Under the pieces are notes generated by a model. It saw only the letters and a program-made list of their open reading frames with translations, was not told where the DNA came from and ran no database searches. Positions 61,643 to 64,000 of a stretch of 64,000 nt of DNA are shown here, piece by piece. Origin of the DNA: Lutibacter sp. B2 (lineage in GTDB: Bacteria > Bacillota > Clostridia > Peptostreptococcales > Thermotaleaceae); assembly GCA_015686845.1 (NCBI GenBank), contig JADPRS010000011.1:1-64000 (forward strand), in the 5' to 3' direction. Every line of letters starts with the position of its first letter. The first letter of the stretch is position 1. The translations under genes and the position numbers were made by a program.

Positions 61643-64000
61643 CTATAGATGATCTTGTAGGTTGTAAACCATTAAAGCTGCATCTGTACGTGTCATAGAT
61701 TTGGTTGGATTATATTGATTTTGATTTTTATCATATAATCTTTTCTGAGAAACAACGGCTATAGCGTCTTTTGACCATAAAGCAATTTCAGATTGATCAT
61801 CATATTGAGCAAGATATGGGCCCTTATCTTTTGGTCCATTGATCTTCTCATATTTTTTAAGTGCATTTGCAATTGTTACTGCGGCTTCTTGTTTTGTAAT
61901 ATTTGCAGTTGGAGCAAAGATGTCATTCTTTTTTCCTTTAATTAAGCCTTGATCAAAGGCTGATGCAATTTCTTTATACTGAGGATTCGAACGGTCTAAA
62001 TCCTTAAAAGGAAGGTCTATTTCTTCTGTTTCTAAACCAAAATTTTTAGAAATCCAGCCGACGAATTCTTCTCTAGAAACTTCTTTATTGGGCATAAATT
62101 CATTTTCATCTGCTAGAATTCCTTTTTTCAAAAGAAGATTGATCTCTTTTTTAGAATCATGTTTTTTGATATCACTAAAGGTTTTATTCGATTTCATGAC
62201 TGTATAAGTACTTAGATGAATACGATATACGTTGATGCGATTGGTCGTAGCGTCATATTTTCCTCCTACAGCTTTCCAATTTTGCTCTTTTTCATCATAT
62301 AAATAAGCTGTTAAGCTTTCTAAATCTTCTTTTGAGTACTTGGATAAATCTATATTAGATAAATTAAAATATACTTCTATTGGTTTTTTAAAAGATTTGA
62401 TTTTTTCATTTTGAACTTTTGCATGAATATCTAGTATAGGAATTCCATCAATTTTTTCAATATCCGTTGGTAGAGATTGAGTATTTGTATTATTAATGGA
62501 TTCTTCTAATGTAATATATTCTTGTTCTTTTATATTTTTAAAGGTATCTGGTTCTACTGTCAAGCCTACATAATTCAGATTAAATACAATTCTGTCTATA
62601 TTCTTTTTTTCAATTTGTGTTAGGATTTCTTTTTGAAAATCAATAGATACTTTTTGCATATTTTTTATGCTTTCAGGCATGTTTATGCTTAACGATACCT
62701 TTGCTTCTTCCGCTTCTTCGCCGACTGCTTTTCTTAGTGAATCTTTTATGTTGTTAAGATTTTTCTCTGTAGATTCAATTTGTTTTTGTATCCATTGAGA
62801 AGAGACAGAAGCTTTTGCTGTATTTCCTTTTAATTGTATATCACTTGAAGGAATATTCAGTTGTCCTACCTTATCCATAGCCTTTTCGGCTAAATGGATT
62901 ATTGCAGTTTTTAATTCTTCTCTTTTTTGCAATTCTGTATTTGGATCTGAAAGGATTGCTTCCGTATTTTTTATCATTGAGGTCACAGCTTCTACAATTT
63001 TTTGTGGTTGATGAACAGTTTGTATAATCGATGGAACTTCATTTATCATTTTTATAGTAGTATCTATCATTGTTTCTTTGTTTGTTTGTTTATTTTTTAA
63101 AGTTTCTACCGTTTTTTGTAATAACTCTTTTGGTCTTTCTAAGGGGTTGATTTCATTTTTGTTTTCTTTTCTATTGTTAGAACTTTTGTTGTTATTCTTA
63201 TTTGTATTATCATTGGAATTTTCATTGTTTGAAGAACCACCATTTTTGTTTGATTCCTGATCTTTAATAACAAATTTTATCTTGTAAGTTCTTGTCGTTT
63301 TTTCATCTTTTGATAATACCGTGATTTCTGTTGTGTCTGGTAGACGAGTTGCATTATTGACTTGTATAGTTACATTAGGATCTTGGGATAGTGGCGTTAC
63401 AATTGGAATTTTAGTACTTCCATAGGGAAGTTCTATTTCATAGCTATAATGATTATATACAAAACCACTTACCGTTTCATCATCTACCCTTAAATCATTT
63501 AGATATGCATTATTGCTTTTTTCTAAAGTAAAATAAATTGTATAGGTGTTTAAAAGTATTCCTTTTTCATCTAGTACATGAATCGTTGCTAAACTATCTG
63601 ATTGTGTAATATTTACTGTTGTATCTGAGTCTTGTGCTGTAGCTGTTACAACAGGAATTTTAGTACTTCCATAGGGAAGTTCTATTTCATAGTTATAACG
63701 ATTATATACGAATTCTGAGACTGTTTCATCGTTGATTTTTAAATTTTTTAAATATCTAGTATCTTTTTCAGCAACAGAAAATTTTATAGTGTAGGCATTA
63801 GAAATATTTGAATCTTGAGATGTAACAGAAATGTTTGCTGTGCCCTGTACATTTTTAGCTTGCGTAATGCTTACTGTTGCATTCGGATCTTGTGAAGTTG
63901 ATGTTACAATTGGCACTGTACTACTTCCATAGGGAAGTTCTATTTCATAGGTATACTGATTATATACAAAATCACTTACCGTTGCATCATTGATCCTTAA
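61643..64000 (-). CDS. SLH-domain surface protein with cadherin-like repeats, 5' end outside window
   Basis: The visible 785 codons run from beyond the window edge to the stop at 61643. The N-terminal part has at least three repeats of about 83 residues of the cadherin-like beta-sandwich type (FVYNRYNYEIELPYGS, then TVNITQ and TYTIYF). A low-complexity Asn/Lys linker (about 233-255 from 63916) and a helical region follow. The C-terminus has three SLH repeats (TFSDIKKHD, PFKDLDRSN, and one starting at about LWSKDAIAVV) that bind the secondary cell wall polymer. It should be an S-layer-associated surface protein. The frame is open up to position 64000. Confidence 0.9.
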   Translation of the reverse strand, partial: LRINDATVSDFVYNQYTYEIELPYGSSTVPIVTSTSQDPNATVSITQAKNVQGTANISVTSQDSNISNAYTIKFSVAEKDTRYLKNLKINDETVSEFVYNRYNYEIELPYGSTKIPVVTATAQDSDTTVNITQSDSLATIHVLDEKGILLNTYTIYFTLEKSNNAYLNDLRVDDETVSGFVYNHYSYEIELPYGSTKIPIVTPLSQDPNVTIQVNNATRLPDTTEITVLSKDEKTTRTYKIKFVIKDQESNKNGGSSNNENSNDNTNKNNNKSSNNRKENKNEINPLERPKELLQKTVETLKNKQTNKETMIDTTIKMINEVPSIIQTVHQPQKIVEAVTSMIKNTEAILSDPNTELQKREELKTAIIHLAEKAMDKVGQLNIPSSDIQLKGNTAKASVSSQWIQKQIESTEKNLNNIKDSLRKAVGEEAEEAKVSLSINMPESIKNMQKVSIDFQKEILTQIEKKNIDRIVFNLNYVGLTVEPDTFKNIKEQEYITLEESINNTNTQSLPTDIEKIDGIPILDIHAKVQNEKIKSFKKPIEVYFNLSNIDLSKYSKEDLESLTAYLYDEKEQNWKAVGGKYDATTNRINVYRIHLSTYTVMKSNKTFSDIKKHDSKKEINLLLKKGILADENEFMPNKEVSREEFVGWISKNFGLETEEIDLPFKDLDRSNPQYKEIASAFDQGLIKGKKNDIFAPTANITKQEAAVTIANALKKYEKINGPKDKGPYLAQYDDQSEIALWSKDAIAVVSQKRLYDKNQNQYNPTKSMTRTDAALMVYNLQDHL

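Overview
The window is low-GC, densely coded DNA with strong AGGAGG-type ribosome binding sites, a glmS ribozyme, SLH-type surface protein, flavodiiron protein and a split molybdenum hydroxylase. This fits an anaerobic, spore-former-type member of the Clostridia (Firmicutes). I cannot name the species from sequence alone.

Layout. (1) 1-304: end of a tRNA cluster (Asp, Leu, Gly). (2) 365-4710, minus strand: three overlapping M42 aminopeptidase genes and an archaeal-type phosphoglycerate mutase. (3) 4830-28906: a large purine catabolism region. It has a xanthine/uracil-type permease, a divergent PucR regulator, an inserted leucine-rich-repeat membrane protein, a VOC protein and a cyclase-family hydrolase, then a plus-strand gene series of about 17 kb. 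That series encodes a formiminotransferase, an allantoinase-like amidohydrolase, an isochorismatase-like hydrolase, UbiX, UbiD, three BMC hexamer shell proteins, a small basic/acidic linker protein, a probable BMC adaptor, a BMC vertex pentamer (EutN/CcmL), two adenine-deaminase homologues, an AzgA-type purine permease, a guanine-deaminase-like amidohydrolase and a four-gene molybdenum hydroxylase. (4) 29179-37417: chemoreceptor, BON-like small protein, then cdaA-cdaR-glmM-glmS (c-di-AMP and amino-sugar synthesis) with the glmS ribozyme. (5) 37516-51156: a defence island with MntA plus a truncated HepT, an ABC-type ATPase, a three-gene McrBC-like set, a dead IS630 element and a helicase-PLD protein resembling type II Mokosh. 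(6) 51203-57029: ferredoxin, rhodanese lipoprotein, EamA transporter, SfsA, peroxiredoxin, flavodiiron protein and a broken membrane-protein gene. (7) 57195-61595: HD-GYP, metallo-hydrolase and TPR-adenylate cyclase operon. (8) 61643 to the window end: a large SLH surface protein on the minus strand, cut by the edge.

Main interpretation. The purine genes match, step by step, the classical clostridial fermentation of purines: adenine/guanine/hypoxanthine to xanthine, ring opening to ureido-imidazolecarboxylate, loss of the ureido group, decarboxylation to 4-aminoimidazole, deamination, and formiminoglycine to glycine plus formimino-folate. Shell genes lie between the decarboxylase and a diverged adenine-deaminase homologue. 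I therefore propose a bacterial microcompartment that holds the unstable aminoimidazole part of the pathway. The shell proteins are seen directly; the enzyme-to-step assignments are inference.

Several palindromic intergenic elements (14685-14840, 22030-22232, and a 130-143 bp pair at 11282 and 39552) are not explained by the genes.
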